Shown here one piece after another: positions 1-7,485 of a stretch of 9,366 nucleotides of DNA. A program made the position numbers and the translations under genes. The stretch is from Lutibacter sp. (GTDB lineage Bacteria; Bacteroidota; Bacteroidia; Flavobacteriales; Flavobacteriaceae). How positions within the stretch are numbered: the first letter of the stretch is position 1; every line of letters starts with the position of its first letter. The stretch lies in the NCBI GenBank assembly GCA_030748365.1, contig JASMME010000038.1:1-9366 (forward strand). Reading direction: 5' to 3'. The notes beneath the pieces were generated by a model. The model saw nothing but the letters and a program-made list of their open reading frames with translations, ran no database searches and had not been told where the DNA came from.

Positions 1-2
1 CC

Positions 3-791
3 ATACCTGGGGTCGTAGAGGACCTTACCGAAATCATCCTCAACCTAAAACAGGTTTGTTTTAAAAAACAGATCGAGGATACAGACAAAGAGGTAGTAAC
101 GGTTTCTATTACTGATCAAGAGCAGCTAACTGCCGGCGATCTACAGAAATACATTTCAGGCTTCCAAGTACTGAATAACGACCTCGTTATTTGCAATATG
201 GAGAAGTCTGTTTCCCTCGATTTTGAGATTGTCATTGAAAAAGGAAGGGGCTTTGTATCGGCTGAAGAAAATAAGAAGTCGGGCATGGCGCTTGGTACCA
301 TTTTTACAGATTCGATTTTCACCCCCATCAAGAACGTACAATATACGATTGAGAATTACCGGGTTGAGCAAAAGACGGATTATGAGAAATTGGTTTTTGA
401 CATTGCTACTGACGGTTCTATATCCCCCAAGGATGCCCTGACAGAAGCTGCCAAGATACTCATTCACCATTTTATGTTGTTTTCGGATGAGCGCATCACC
501 CTCGAGGCTGATGAGATTGCTAAAACGGAGACCTACGATGAGGAGTCACTGCACATGCGTCAGTTGTTGAAGACCAAATTGGTGGATATGGACTTATCCG
601 TCAGAGCGCTTAACTGTTTGAAAGCCGCTGAGGTTGATACCCTAGGTGATTTGGTATCCTTTAACAAGAACGACTTGATGAAGTTTAGAAATTTTGGTAA
701 GAAATCCCTGACAGAACTAGACGAACTTGTTCATAACAAAGGACTGAGTTTCGGTATGGATTTAAGCAAGTACAAACTGGATAAAGAATAA
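3..791 (+). CDS. rpoA: DNA-directed RNA polymerase subunit alpha, 5'-truncated by the window edge
   Basis: This is the alpha subunit, which dimerises to nucleate RNA polymerase assembly and contacts promoter DNA and activators through its C-terminal domain. The frame is open from base 3, giving 262 residues; with a usual length near 330, about 68 N-terminal residues lie outside the window. It starts within the alpha N-terminal domain: the segment [18 protein letters not shown] matches the conserved VxEDxxEIxLNLK region. The C-terminal helix-hairpin-helix domain begins near base 580. It contains SVRALNCLK (Arg at base 603 is the equivalent of the E. coli DNA-binding Arg265), NFGKKSLTE and GLSFGMDL. 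The ATG at 198 is an internal methionine, because conserved alpha sequence continues upstream of it. rplQ follows after 38 bases, the usual end of the alpha operon. Identification is secure; only the true start is missing. Confidence 0.97.
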   Translation: MPGVVEDLTEIILNLKQVCFKKQIEDTDKEVVTVSITDQEQLTAGDLQKYISGFQVLNNDLVICNMEKSVSLDFEIVIEKGRGFVSAEENKKSGMALGTIFTDSIFTPIKNVQYTIENYRVEQKTDYEKLVFDIATDGSISPKDALTEAAKILIHHFMLFSDERITLEADEIAKTETYDEESLHMRQLLKTKLVDMDLSVRALNCLKAAEVDTLGDLVSFNKNDLMKFRNFGKKSLTELDELVHNKGLSFGMDLSKYKLDKE

Positions 792-794
792 AAT

Positions 795-812
795 TTAAAA
801 CCACGGTTTTAA
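795..812 (+). repeat. Perfect inverted repeat between rpoA and rplQ
   Basis: TTAAAACC (795-802) and GGTTTTAA (805-812) are exact reverse complements separated by two bases. As RNA this would form a seven-pair hairpin with a four-base loop. No T tract follows, so it is unlikely to be a terminator. It may be an mRNA processing or stability element, or chance in an A/T-rich spacer. Confidence 0.4.
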
Positions 813-829
813 TTGAGATAAGATAAACG

Positions 830-1315
830 ATGAGACACGGAAAGAAATTTAATCATTTAGGAAGAAAGACAGCGCATAGAAAGTCAATGCTAGCCAATAT
901 GGCCTGTTCCCTAATCGAGCATAAACGTATCAATACCACGGTGGCCAAAGCCAAAGCCCTGCGCCAGTATGTAGAGCCTTTGTTGACCAAGTCAAAAAAT
1001 GACACCACCCACAACCGCAGGGTTGTATTCAGTTATTTGAGAAACAAATATGCCATTACAGAACTCTTTAGTGAAGTTGCTGTAAAAATAGCCGATAGGC
1101 CTGGGGGTTATGTACGCATCATCAAATTGGGAAATCGCCAGGGAGACAATGCCTCCATGGCCATGATCGAGTTGGTTGATTATAACGACACCTATAACCC
1201 CAACAGTAAGAAGACAAAGAAGTCGACCCGTCGGGGTAAAAAGACAGCGACCAAACAAGAGGCTGCTCCTGAAGTAGTAGAAGCAGAAGCTACAAACACT
1301 GAGGAGGAAGCCTAA
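830..1315 (+). CDS. rplQ: 50S ribosomal protein L17 (bL17)
   Basis: bL17 is a structural protein of the large ribosomal subunit. The N-terminal 120 residues are the conserved L17 fold: [20 protein letters not shown] at the start, then [24 protein letters not shown] and a [12 protein letters not shown] stretch. The protein is 161 residues, longer than the 127-residue E. coli protein. The extra 40 or so residues form a low-complexity tail, first Lys/Arg/Thr-rich (about 124-142) and then Glu/Ala-rich (about 143-161), and extended tails of this sort are seen in Bacteroidota. The start is fixed by the invariant MRHGK. No Shine-Dalgarno sequence precedes it, as is usual in this phylum. It is the last gene of the operon and is followed by a strong terminator. 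Confidence 0.98.
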   Translation: MRHGKKFNHLGRKTAHRKSMLANMACSLIEHKRINTTVAKAKALRQYVEPLLTKSKNDTTHNRRVVFSYLRNKYAITELFSEVAVKIADRPGGYVRIIKLGNRQGDNASMAMIELVDYNDTYNPNSKKTKKSTRRGKKTATKQEAAPEVVEAEATNTEEEA

Positions 1316-1342
1316 ATGCTGGTCGAATTTTAACAATAAATT

Positions 1343-1386
1343 AAGGCTAATCGGTGATTGTACCGGTTGGCCTTTTTTATTTTTTT
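1343..1386 (+). terminator. Intrinsic terminator of the rpoA-rplQ operon
   Basis: A 13-pair stem (1343-1355 with 1362-1374, two G-U pairs) closes a six-base loop. T-rich sequence follows (six T at 1373-1378 and six at 1381-1386). It lies 28 bases after the rplQ stop. The right arm also contains the likely -33 element of the next promoter. Confidence 0.88.
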
Positions 1387-1396
1387 GCTACCTTTG
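1366..1396 (+). promoter_or_regulatory. Bacteroidota-type promoter for the secreted-protein gene
   Basis: GTTG (1366-1369), a 19-base spacer and TACCTTTG (1389-1396) match the Bacteroidota sigma-factor consensus of TTTG or TTG near -33 and TAnnTTTG near -7. Transcription would start near base 1402, giving an untranslated leader of about 125 bases before the ATG at 1530. The match is by eye; no start site has been mapped. The -33 element sits inside the preceding terminator stem. Confidence 0.6.
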
Positions 1397-1446
1397 TGTG
1401 TCTACTTATGATTGTTTTGATAGTATACAGACAATAGTAGATTTTG

Positions 1447-1469
1447 CTTTATTGAGTGGGGGAATAAAG
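1447..1469 (+). repeat. Small hairpin in the 5' leader of the secreted-protein gene
   Basis: CTTTATT (1447-1453) and AATAAAG (1463-1469) are perfect complements around a nine-base, G-rich loop. It lies inside the long predicted leader. No known riboswitch pattern was recognised in the rest of 1400-1529, so a regulatory role is only a possibility. Confidence 0.3.
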
Positions 1470-1529
1470 TACCCGCTATAGTTTTGATAATAAGCACATA
1501 AATCAATTCGTTTAACTTAAAAAAATAGC

Positions 1530-2231
1530 ATGAAAAATTATTGCTTAACAGCTCTTTTCGGTCTACTATTGACGGGAAGTATATGGAGCCAGGGAGATAA
1601 CAGTATTTCAAACAATGCCGCACAGATTTTTAATACGGGTTCCACAGCCCATGCAAGTGACTTTGGCGCAACGGGTTTTTTTACCAATCCAAAACGCTTG
1701 CTTGAAGGCTCCGTGTATTTGTTTAAATCATGGGAGAATCAAGCGATCATCACCACGCATGATGGGCAAAGATTCCTTTTGAGAAATGTAAATTTAAACG
1801 TCAAAAGGAATACCTTCGAATCCAAAATCAACAAGGATTCGATTTTTACCTTCAGTTTTAATAATATTGATAAGTTTACCATAGATAATAAGGCATATAG
1901 AAATTATTATTTGGAAGATGCTGCTCGTATTTGTGAACTGGTATATGAGTCAGAGCGCCTCACCCTTTTAAAAGCCCACCAAATTGTAGTCAGGGAAGGA
2001 TCACCCAATCCGATGCTGAATCGCAGTGCTGACAAGTACCTACTGAAAACAACTTATTTTATCAGGCAAGGAGAACGAATCTCACCCATTAAGCTCACCA
2101 AACGGAGGGTGCTGAAACTTTTCGATAAAGAGGTGGCCTCCAAGATAGCTAAGTATGCTTCTAGCAAAGGCCTTTCCTATAAAAAGCCAGCAGACATAAA
2201 ACAGATACTGTCTTACGCTTCACAATGGTAA
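1530..2231 (+). CDS. Uncharacterised secreted protein
   Basis: I do not recognise a named family for this 233-residue protein. Residues 1-20 look like a Sec signal peptide: Lys2, then a hydrophobic stretch (LTALFGLLLTGSIW), with cleavage likely around Ser20-Gln21. Cys5 is too early to be a lipobox, so it is probably periplasmic or loosely surface-attached, not a lipoprotein. The middle (about 55-125) is rich in alternating polar/hydrophobic strands, including GSVYLFKSW, RFLLRNVNLNV and IFTFSFNNIDKFTI. A well-defined segment VREGSPNPMLNRS follows near residue 155, and the end is Lys-rich and helical. Similar small secreted proteins with a 'GS-YLF-W' start are, from memory, common hypotheticals in Flavobacteriia. 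It has its own promoter and terminator, so the site between rplQ and carA says little about function. Confidence 0.85.
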   Translation: MKNYCLTALFGLLLTGSIWSQGDNSISNNAAQIFNTGSTAHASDFGATGFFTNPKRLLEGSVYLFKSWENQAIITTHDGQRFLLRNVNLNVKRNTFESKINKDSIFTFSFNNIDKFTIDNKAYRNYYLEDAARICELVYESERLTLLKAHQIVVREGSPNPMLNRSADKYLLKTTYFIRQGERISPIKLTKRRVLKLFDKEVASKIAKYASSKGLSYKKPADIKQILSYASQW

Positions 2232-2241
2232 GCGCGTTTTT

Positions 2242-2272
2242 AAAAAGAGTTGTTAATGACTCTTTTTTTTTT
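2242..2272 (+). terminator. Intrinsic terminator after the secreted-protein gene
   Basis: AAAAAGAGT (2242-2250) pairs perfectly with ACTCTTTTT (2259-2267) around an eight-base loop. An uninterrupted run of ten T spans 2263-2272. It lies 10 bases after the stop codon. Confidence 0.85.
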
Positions 2273-2279
2273 GGAAAAA

Positions 2280-2310
2280 ATTGAAAACTAATCAGAATGG
2301 TTTATTTTTG
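2280..2310 (+). promoter_or_regulatory. Bacteroidota-type promoter of carA
   Basis: ATTG (2280-2283), a 19-base spacer and TATTTTTG (2303-2310) match the TTG / TAnnTTTG consensus with the same spacing as the promoter at 1366. Initiation would fall near 2315-2317, giving a leader of about 35 bases before the ATG at 2351. That is too short for a leader attenuator or riboswitch. Confidence 0.65.
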
Positions 2311-2350
2311 CTCGCTGGGGACTCATTAAATATAAAAAATAGTTGATTCG

Positions 2351-3460
2351 ATGAAATACAAACAACGTAACAAAGCCATTTTACTACTCTCAGACGGTAC
2401 TGTTTTTGAAGGCAAGTCTATTGGCCATGATGGTACAGCATTTGGGGAAGTTTGTTTTAATACCGGTATGACTGGTTACCAAGAGGTTTTTACGGACCCC
2501 TCTTATTTTGGTCAGTTGATGGTAACCACCAATGCCCATATAGGGAATTATGGGGTCAATGCGGAAGAAGTTGAATCCGACGGTATTAAAATTGCCGGAT
2601 TGATTTGTAAAAATTTTAGTGTCGATTATTCCAGACCACAGGCAGATGACAGTCTTATCAGTTATTTTGAAAAGGAGCAACTGGTCGCCATTTCAGACAT
2701 TGATACCAGGGCAGTTGTCAGGCATATTCGGGATAGGGGGGCTATGAATGCCGTCATTTCGACAGATCTAGACATCGAAGCCCTCAAAAAGCAATTGCGC
2801 GCCGTGCCCGATATGAAAGGCTTGGAACTGGCTTCTAAAGTCAGCACCCGCAAACCCTATCTGGTAGGTGATCCCAATGCCACCTATAAAATTTCTGCGC
2901 TCGATATTGGCATCAAGAAGAACATCCTTAATAATTTGACCACCAGGGACTGTTATGTCAAGGTTTTCCCTTACGACACCTCTTTTGAAGAGATGATGGC
3001 TTTTGAACCCAATGGGTTTTTCCTTTCCAACGGTCCTGGAGATCCCGAGCCGTTGAAAGCAGCACAGTCGCTGGCAAGGCAGATCATAGACCAAGAAATT
3101 CCCCTGTTTGGAATTTGTTTGGGACACCAAGTGATTGCCCTGGCAAACGGGATACCTACCTATAAGATGCATAACGGTCACCGTGGAATCAATCATCCGG
3201 TAAAGAACCTACTTACAGGAAAAGGAGAGATAACGTCTCAGAATCACGGTTTTGTGGTGCAGAAGGAAGCCGTTGCTGAGCATGCTGATTTTGAAATCAC
3301 CCACGTTCACCTCAACGACGATACCCTGGCAGGAATGCGTATGAAAGACAAACCCTGTTTCTCGGTCCAGTACCATCCTGAAGCCAGTCCAGGCCCTCAT
3401 GATTCGTCCTATTTGTTCGATCAGTTTATCGAACTGATTGCCCTTTCAAAAGACTCTTAA
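2351..3460 (+). CDS. carA: Carbamoyl-phosphate synthase small (glutaminase) subunit
   Basis: CarA hydrolyses glutamine and channels the ammonia to the large subunit CarB. CarB makes carbamoyl phosphate from bicarbonate, ammonia and two ATP, for arginine and pyrimidine synthesis in the cytoplasm. At 369 residues it is near the usual length (E. coli 382). The N-terminal CarA domain shows CFNTGMTGYQEVFTDPSY. The C-terminal class I glutamine amidotransferase domain has the nucleophile elbow GICLGHQ with Cys256, and QYHPEASPGPHD with His342 and Glu344, so the Cys-His-Glu triad is complete. The oxyanion-loop motif SNGPGDPEPL is also present. No carB is in the window, so the two subunits are encoded apart here, at least on the downstream side. 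The gene has its own promoter and is probably a single-gene unit. Confidence 0.97.
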   Translation: MKYKQRNKAILLLSDGTVFEGKSIGHDGTAFGEVCFNTGMTGYQEVFTDPSYFGQLMVTTNAHIGNYGVNAEEVESDGIKIAGLICKNFSVDYSRPQADDSLISYFEKEQLVAISDIDTRAVVRHIRDRGAMNAVISTDLDIEALKKQLRAVPDMKGLELASKVSTRKPYLVGDPNATYKISALDIGIKKNILNNLTTRDCYVKVFPYDTSFEEMMAFEPNGFFLSNGPGDPEPLKAAQSLARQIIDQEIPLFGICLGHQVIALANGIPTYKMHNGHRGINHPVKNLLTGKGEITSQNHGFVVQKEAVAEHADFEITHVHLNDDTLAGMRMKDKPCFSVQYHPEASPGPHDSSYLFDQFIELIALSKDS

Positions 3461-3513
3461 GAAGGTCTTTAAACGCTTGATTTACTGATATTTTATAGGC
3501 TTGAAAAACGAAA

Positions 3514-3559
3514 ACGTTATCGTATAAAAGCATTTCTTTATAAGATATCGTCTTTTTTT
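3514..3559 (+). terminator. Possible A/T-rich terminator between carA and eno
   Basis: Bases 3514-3530 pair with 3536-3551 around a five-base loop (CATTT), with two mismatches and one bulged A. After one C, seven T follow (3553-3559). The layout is that of an intrinsic terminator for carA, but the stem is weak and begins 53 bases after the carA stop. It could instead be part of the eno promoter region. No convincing TAnnTTTG promoter for eno was found in 3461-3605; TTAATTTG at 3558-3565 is a one-mismatch candidate without a good -33. Confidence 0.4.
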
Positions 3560-3593
3560 AATTTGTAAATTGCACAAGTAATATAATCCATAA

Positions 3594-4892
<1,299 letters not shown>

Positions 4893-4915
4893 TATATTTG
4901 GACTGTTATTTTTAC

Positions 4916-4944
4916 AAAAAGCCGGGTTTTAGCCCGGCTTTTTT
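4916..4944 (+). terminator. Intrinsic terminator of eno
   Basis: GCCGGG (4921-4926) pairs with CCCGGC (4933-4938) around a six-base loop. The stem extends by five A-T pairs (4916-4920 with 4939-4943), and the T tract ends at 4944. It is a classical strong terminator 24 bases after the stop. Because of its A tract it could also work in the reverse direction. Confidence 0.92.
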
Positions 4945-4996
4945 GCGTATTTATGATATATGTTATCGAATGGTAAAACAACCGCTTGTTTCTTTT

Positions 4997-5024
4997 TTTG
5001 AGAAACTAAAAATCATTAAATTCG
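4997..5024 (+). promoter_or_regulatory. Candidate promoter of gltA
   Basis: TTTG (4997-5000) lies 16 bases before TAAATTCG (5017-5024), which differs by one base from TAnnTTTG. The spacer is shorter than at the two better promoters of this window, so this is only the best candidate in the 120 bases between the eno terminator and gltA. It would give a leader of about 35 bases. Confidence 0.3.
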
Positions 5025-5064
5025 CTACATCTAAAATTAACGATAAATATATACTATATAAGCT

Positions 5065-6333
5065 ATGTCAAATAAAGCCAAGTTAACAGTAGGCGGTAAA
5101 GAATACGAATTTCCTTTGGTGAAGGGAAGTGAAGAGGAGGTCGCCATTGATATCAAATCCCTGAGAAGTGTAACCGGAGGTATCACCACCCTTGATCCGG
5201 GTTTTAAAAATACCAGTTCTTGCGAGAGTGCCATTACCTTCTTGGATGGAGAAAAAGGTATCCTGAGATACCGGGGCTATTCCATAGAAGACCTGGCTGA
5301 AAAAGCCTCTTTTCTAGGGGTGGTTTATTTGTTGATTTTTGGAGACCTTCCCACTGAGGAGCAACTGGCCGTATTTCATGCGGATATCAAATCAAAATCC
5401 GTCGTGGATGACGATATAAAAAAGATCTTGGACGCTTTTCCAAAATCGGCCCATCCCATGGGTGTTTTGTCTTCGTTGACCAGTGCCCTGACTGCTTTTA
5501 ATCCTGCGTCGGTGGATGTTTCTTCAGCGGAAGCAATGTACAATACAGTTGTCAAGATACTCGGTAAGTTTCCCGTATTGGTCGCCTGGACCATGCGTAA
5601 GAAACAAGGCCTGCCATTGGATTATGGTGATAACACACTCGGTTATGTTGAGAACCTGCTAAAGATGATGTTCAAACAGCCCAATGAGGAGTATGTGCCA
5701 AATCCGATAGTGATCAATGCCTTAGACAAATTACTAATATTGCATGCAGACCACGAACAGAACTGCTCTACCTCTACGGTAAGGGTTGTGGGCTCTTCCC
5801 ACGCAGGATTATTTGCCTCTATCTCAGCGGGTATTTCAGCCCTTTGGGGGCCTCTTCACGGAGGTGCCAACCAGGCAGTATTGGAGATGTTAGAAGCAAT
5901 TAGAGAAGACGGTGGAGATACCAAAAAATACATGGCCAAGGCCAAAGACAGCAACGATCCTTTCCGCTTGATGGGCTTTGGACACAGGGTCTATAAGAAT
6001 TTCGATCCGCGTGCGCGGATTATCAAAGTCGCAGCTGATGAGGTACTGGCAGACCTGGGTATTGAAGATCCCATTTTAGACATCGCCAAGGCATTGGAGC
6101 AAGAAGCTTTACAAGATGACTATTTTGTACAACGAAAATTGTATCCCAATGTTGATTTTTATTCTGGCATCATTTACCGGGCCATGGGTATTCCGGTTGA
6201 TATGTTTACCGTGATGTTTGCCCTGGGGCGTTTGCCCGGTTGGATAGCCCAATGGAAAGAGATGCGCAATAAAAAGGAACCGATAGGTAGGCCACGTCAA
6301 GTATATACGGGTAGTAACCAACGGTCTTTTTAG
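5065..6333 (+). CDS. gltA: Citrate synthase
   Basis: Citrate synthase condenses oxaloacetate and acetyl-CoA to citrate, the entry step of the TCA cycle. The 422 residues resemble the E. coli GltA type (427 residues), including its small N-terminal beta domain (KAKLTVGGKEYEFPLVKGS) and the LDPGFKNTSSCESAITFLDG and GILRYRGYSIEDL segments. The catalytic triad is complete: His230 in HADHEQNCSTSTVR, His265 in GPLHGGANQAV and Asp364 in NVDFYSGIIYRAMGIP. The signature GFGHRVYKNFDPRA is intact. The start is the first ATG that preserves the N-terminal domain. The gene is flanked by terminators and reads as monocistronic. Sensitivity to NADH, known for some GltA-type enzymes, cannot be judged from this reading. 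Confidence 0.98.
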   Translation: MSNKAKLTVGGKEYEFPLVKGSEEEVAIDIKSLRSVTGGITTLDPGFKNTSSCESAITFLDGEKGILRYRGYSIEDLAEKASFLGVVYLLIFGDLPTEEQLAVFHADIKSKSVVDDDIKKILDAFPKSAHPMGVLSSLTSALTAFNPASVDVSSAEAMYNTVVKILGKFPVLVAWTMRKKQGLPLDYGDNTLGYVENLLKMMFKQPNEEYVPNPIVINALDKLLILHADHEQNCSTSTVRVVGSSHAGLFASISAGISALWGPLHGGANQAVLEMLEAIREDGGDTKKYMAKAKDSNDPFRLMGFGHRVYKNFDPRARIIKVAADEVLADLGIEDPILDIAKALEQEALQDDYFVQRKLYPNVDFYSGIIYRAMGIPVDMFTVMFALGRLPGWIAQWKEMRNKKEPIGRPRQVYTGSNQRSF

Positions 6334-6377
6334 TCACATTTCTAGGGCTCGTATCCTTTCGTACAAATAAGAGTATC

Positions 6378-6403
6378 AAAGCAGTCATTTTTGACTGCTT
6401 TTT
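6378..6403 (+). terminator. Intrinsic terminator of gltA
   Basis: AAAGCAGTCA (6378-6387) pairs perfectly with TGACTGCTTT (6392-6401) around a TTTT loop. Five T end at 6403, followed by ATTT. It lies 44 bases after the gltA stop. Confidence 0.9.
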
Positions 6404-6440
6404 ATTTAGGGGGTATTCTATTCGATTTCCAACCTTTAAG

Positions 6441-6503
6441 ATGGTTGACACGTTAAATATGACCTGTAAAGCACGGGCAATATTCCCTGATAAAAGGAGG
6501 TAA
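6441..6503 (+). CDS. Possible leader peptide ending in two arginine codons (speculative)
   Basis: A 20-codon open frame runs ATG (6441) to TAA (6501-6503); a second in-frame ATG is at 6459. The last 11 residues are KARAIFPDKRR, with AGG-AGG directly before the stop. It ends inside the hairpin at 6487-6514 and precedes genes expected to act on arginine, the layout of an arginine-sensing leader peptide. Against it: no ribosome-binding signal or promoter is recognisable upstream, and frames this short occur by chance. Confidence 0.15.
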   Translation: MVDTLNMTCKARAIFPDKRR

Positions 6504-6514
6504 AAATTTATCAG
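6487..6514 (+). promoter_or_regulatory. Perfect inverted repeat before the amidinohydrolase pair
   Basis: CTGATAAA (6487-6494) and TTTATCAG (6507-6514) are exact reverse complements around a 12-base spacer that contains AGGAGGT. It could be an operator bound as DNA or a hairpin in a leader transcript. The Shine-Dalgarno-like spacer has no start codon at a suitable distance, and anti-Shine-Dalgarno pairing is weakly used in this phylum. The repeat is 56 bases upstream of the ATG at 6570. No T tract follows, so it is not a terminator. Confidence 0.45.
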
Positions 6515-6556
6515 AAATTAGTAGGAATCTATAGAGATTTTATAATTTAGAGCCCT

Positions 6557-6564
6557 TAATTTTG
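6557..6564 (+). promoter_or_regulatory. Candidate -7 element directly before the deiminase-like gene
   Basis: TAATTTTG matches TAnnTTTG exactly. Only five bases separate it from the ATG at 6570, so a transcript from it would have almost no leader. No TTG lies at the expected -33 distance, which lowers confidence. Confidence 0.35.
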
Positions 6565-6569
6565 GCAAT

Positions 6570-7484
6570 ATGATTTCATTACATATACAGGACGAAACCA
6601 GTCGTTTAAGGGCGGTAATTTTGGGAATTGCCAATCAAAGTGGTCCCCAGCCAACGCTCGAGGAGGCTTATGACCCTCAGTCCATCAAACATATCAAGGC
6701 CGGTACTTATCCGACAGAGTCAGCCATGATTGCCCAGATGGAAGCATTGCAGGCTGTTTTTCAAAAACACCAGGTACGGGTATACCGACCTGAAATTATT
6801 GACAATTGCAACCAGATTTTTGCCAGGGATATTGCTTTTGTCATTGATGATACTCTGATCAAATCAAATATCCTGCCCCACCGGGAAAAGGAAATAGTAG
6901 CCATTCAGTACCTGATCGATCAGATTGCGCCCAATAAGATTTTAGAAACGACCCCTGATATTCATTTTGAAGGAGGAGACGTACTGTTGTGGAAAGATCA
7001 TATCTTTGTAGGTACCTACAAAGGGGACGACTATGCGGAGTATATCACCGCCCGGACAAACGAAAAAGGGGTTGCCTTCCTACAAGCGCATTTTCCCGAT
7101 AAGATTGTCAAATCATTTGACCTTCTCAAGTCGAATACCGATCCGAAGCACAATGCCCTACACCTAGATTGTTGTTTTCAGCCTGTAGGCAATGACAAGG
7201 CCATCATTCATAAAGAGGGTTTTAGAAACAGCGAGGACTATGCTTACCTGGTTGATTTGTTTGGGGCAGACAACCTGTTTCATATTACCAAGGAAGAGAT
7301 GTCTCAGATGGTAGCCAACGTGTTTTCCATCTCCGAGAACCTGGTAGTTTCTGAGCAGGGCTTTGACAGGTTGAACCAATGGTTGCGCAAGCATGGTTTT
7401 GTGGTTGAAGAAGTCCCCTATGCTGAGATTGGTAAACAGGGTGGCTTATTACGTTGTTCCACCTTACCTTTACAAAGAGACTGA
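6570..7484 (+). CDS. Arginine deiminase / dimethylarginine dimethylaminohydrolase family protein
   Basis: This 304-residue protein belongs to the guanidine-modifying (amidinotransferase-fold) superfamily, whose members attack a guanidinium carbon with a cysteine. The expected active-site residues are visible: Arg86-Asp87 in IFARDIAFV, Glu134 and Asp137 in HFEGGDVLL, His198 and Asp200 in ALHLDCCF, and the nucleophile Cys296 in GGLLRCSTLPLQRD. The H-x-D and GG-xx-RC contexts look more like arginine deiminase than mammalian-type DDAH. Yet it is much shorter than classical ArcA (about 400 residues) and lacks room for its extra helical domain. Likely substrates are free arginine or methylated arginine, giving citrulline; this is inference. 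It is cytoplasmic, with no signal peptide. The stop is one base before the next gene of the same superfamily, so the two are surely co-transcribed. Confidence 0.85.
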   Translation: MISLHIQDETSRLRAVILGIANQSGPQPTLEEAYDPQSIKHIKAGTYPTESAMIAQMEALQAVFQKHQVRVYRPEIIDNCNQIFARDIAFVIDDTLIKSNILPHREKEIVAIQYLIDQIAPNKILETTPDIHFEGGDVLLWKDHIFVGTYKGDDYAEYITARTNEKGVAFLQAHFPDKIVKSFDLLKSNTDPKHNALHLDCCFQPVGNDKAIIHKEGFRNSEDYAYLVDLFGADNLFHITKEEMSQMVANVFSISENLVVSEQGFDRLNQWLRKHGFVVEEVPYAEIGKQGGLLRCSTLPLQRD

Positions 7485-7485
7485 T

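Noticed and set aside
198..791. A complete 197-residue gene starting at the ATG at 198
   Set aside because: Conserved alpha-subunit sequence is in frame from base 3, so this ATG is an internal methionine of truncated rpoA.
3449..3470. Inverted repeat AAAGAC/GTCTTT across the carA stop as a terminator
   Set aside because: The stem is only six or seven pairs and is followed by AAACG instead of a T tract.
4893..4900. TATATTTG directly after the eno stop as the gltA promoter
   Set aside because: The eno terminator (4916-4944) would end transcripts from it before gltA, and there is no -33 match.
6495..6501. AGGAGGT as a functional ribosome-binding site
   Set aside because: No start codon lies at a usable distance downstream, and strong Shine-Dalgarno use is not typical of this phylum.
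7393..7485. An upstream start for the CtlX-like gene at 7393
   Set aside because: It would overlap the preceding gene by 92 bases and add 31 residues with no family resemblance; the ATG at 7486, one base after the stop, is the normal coupled arrangement.
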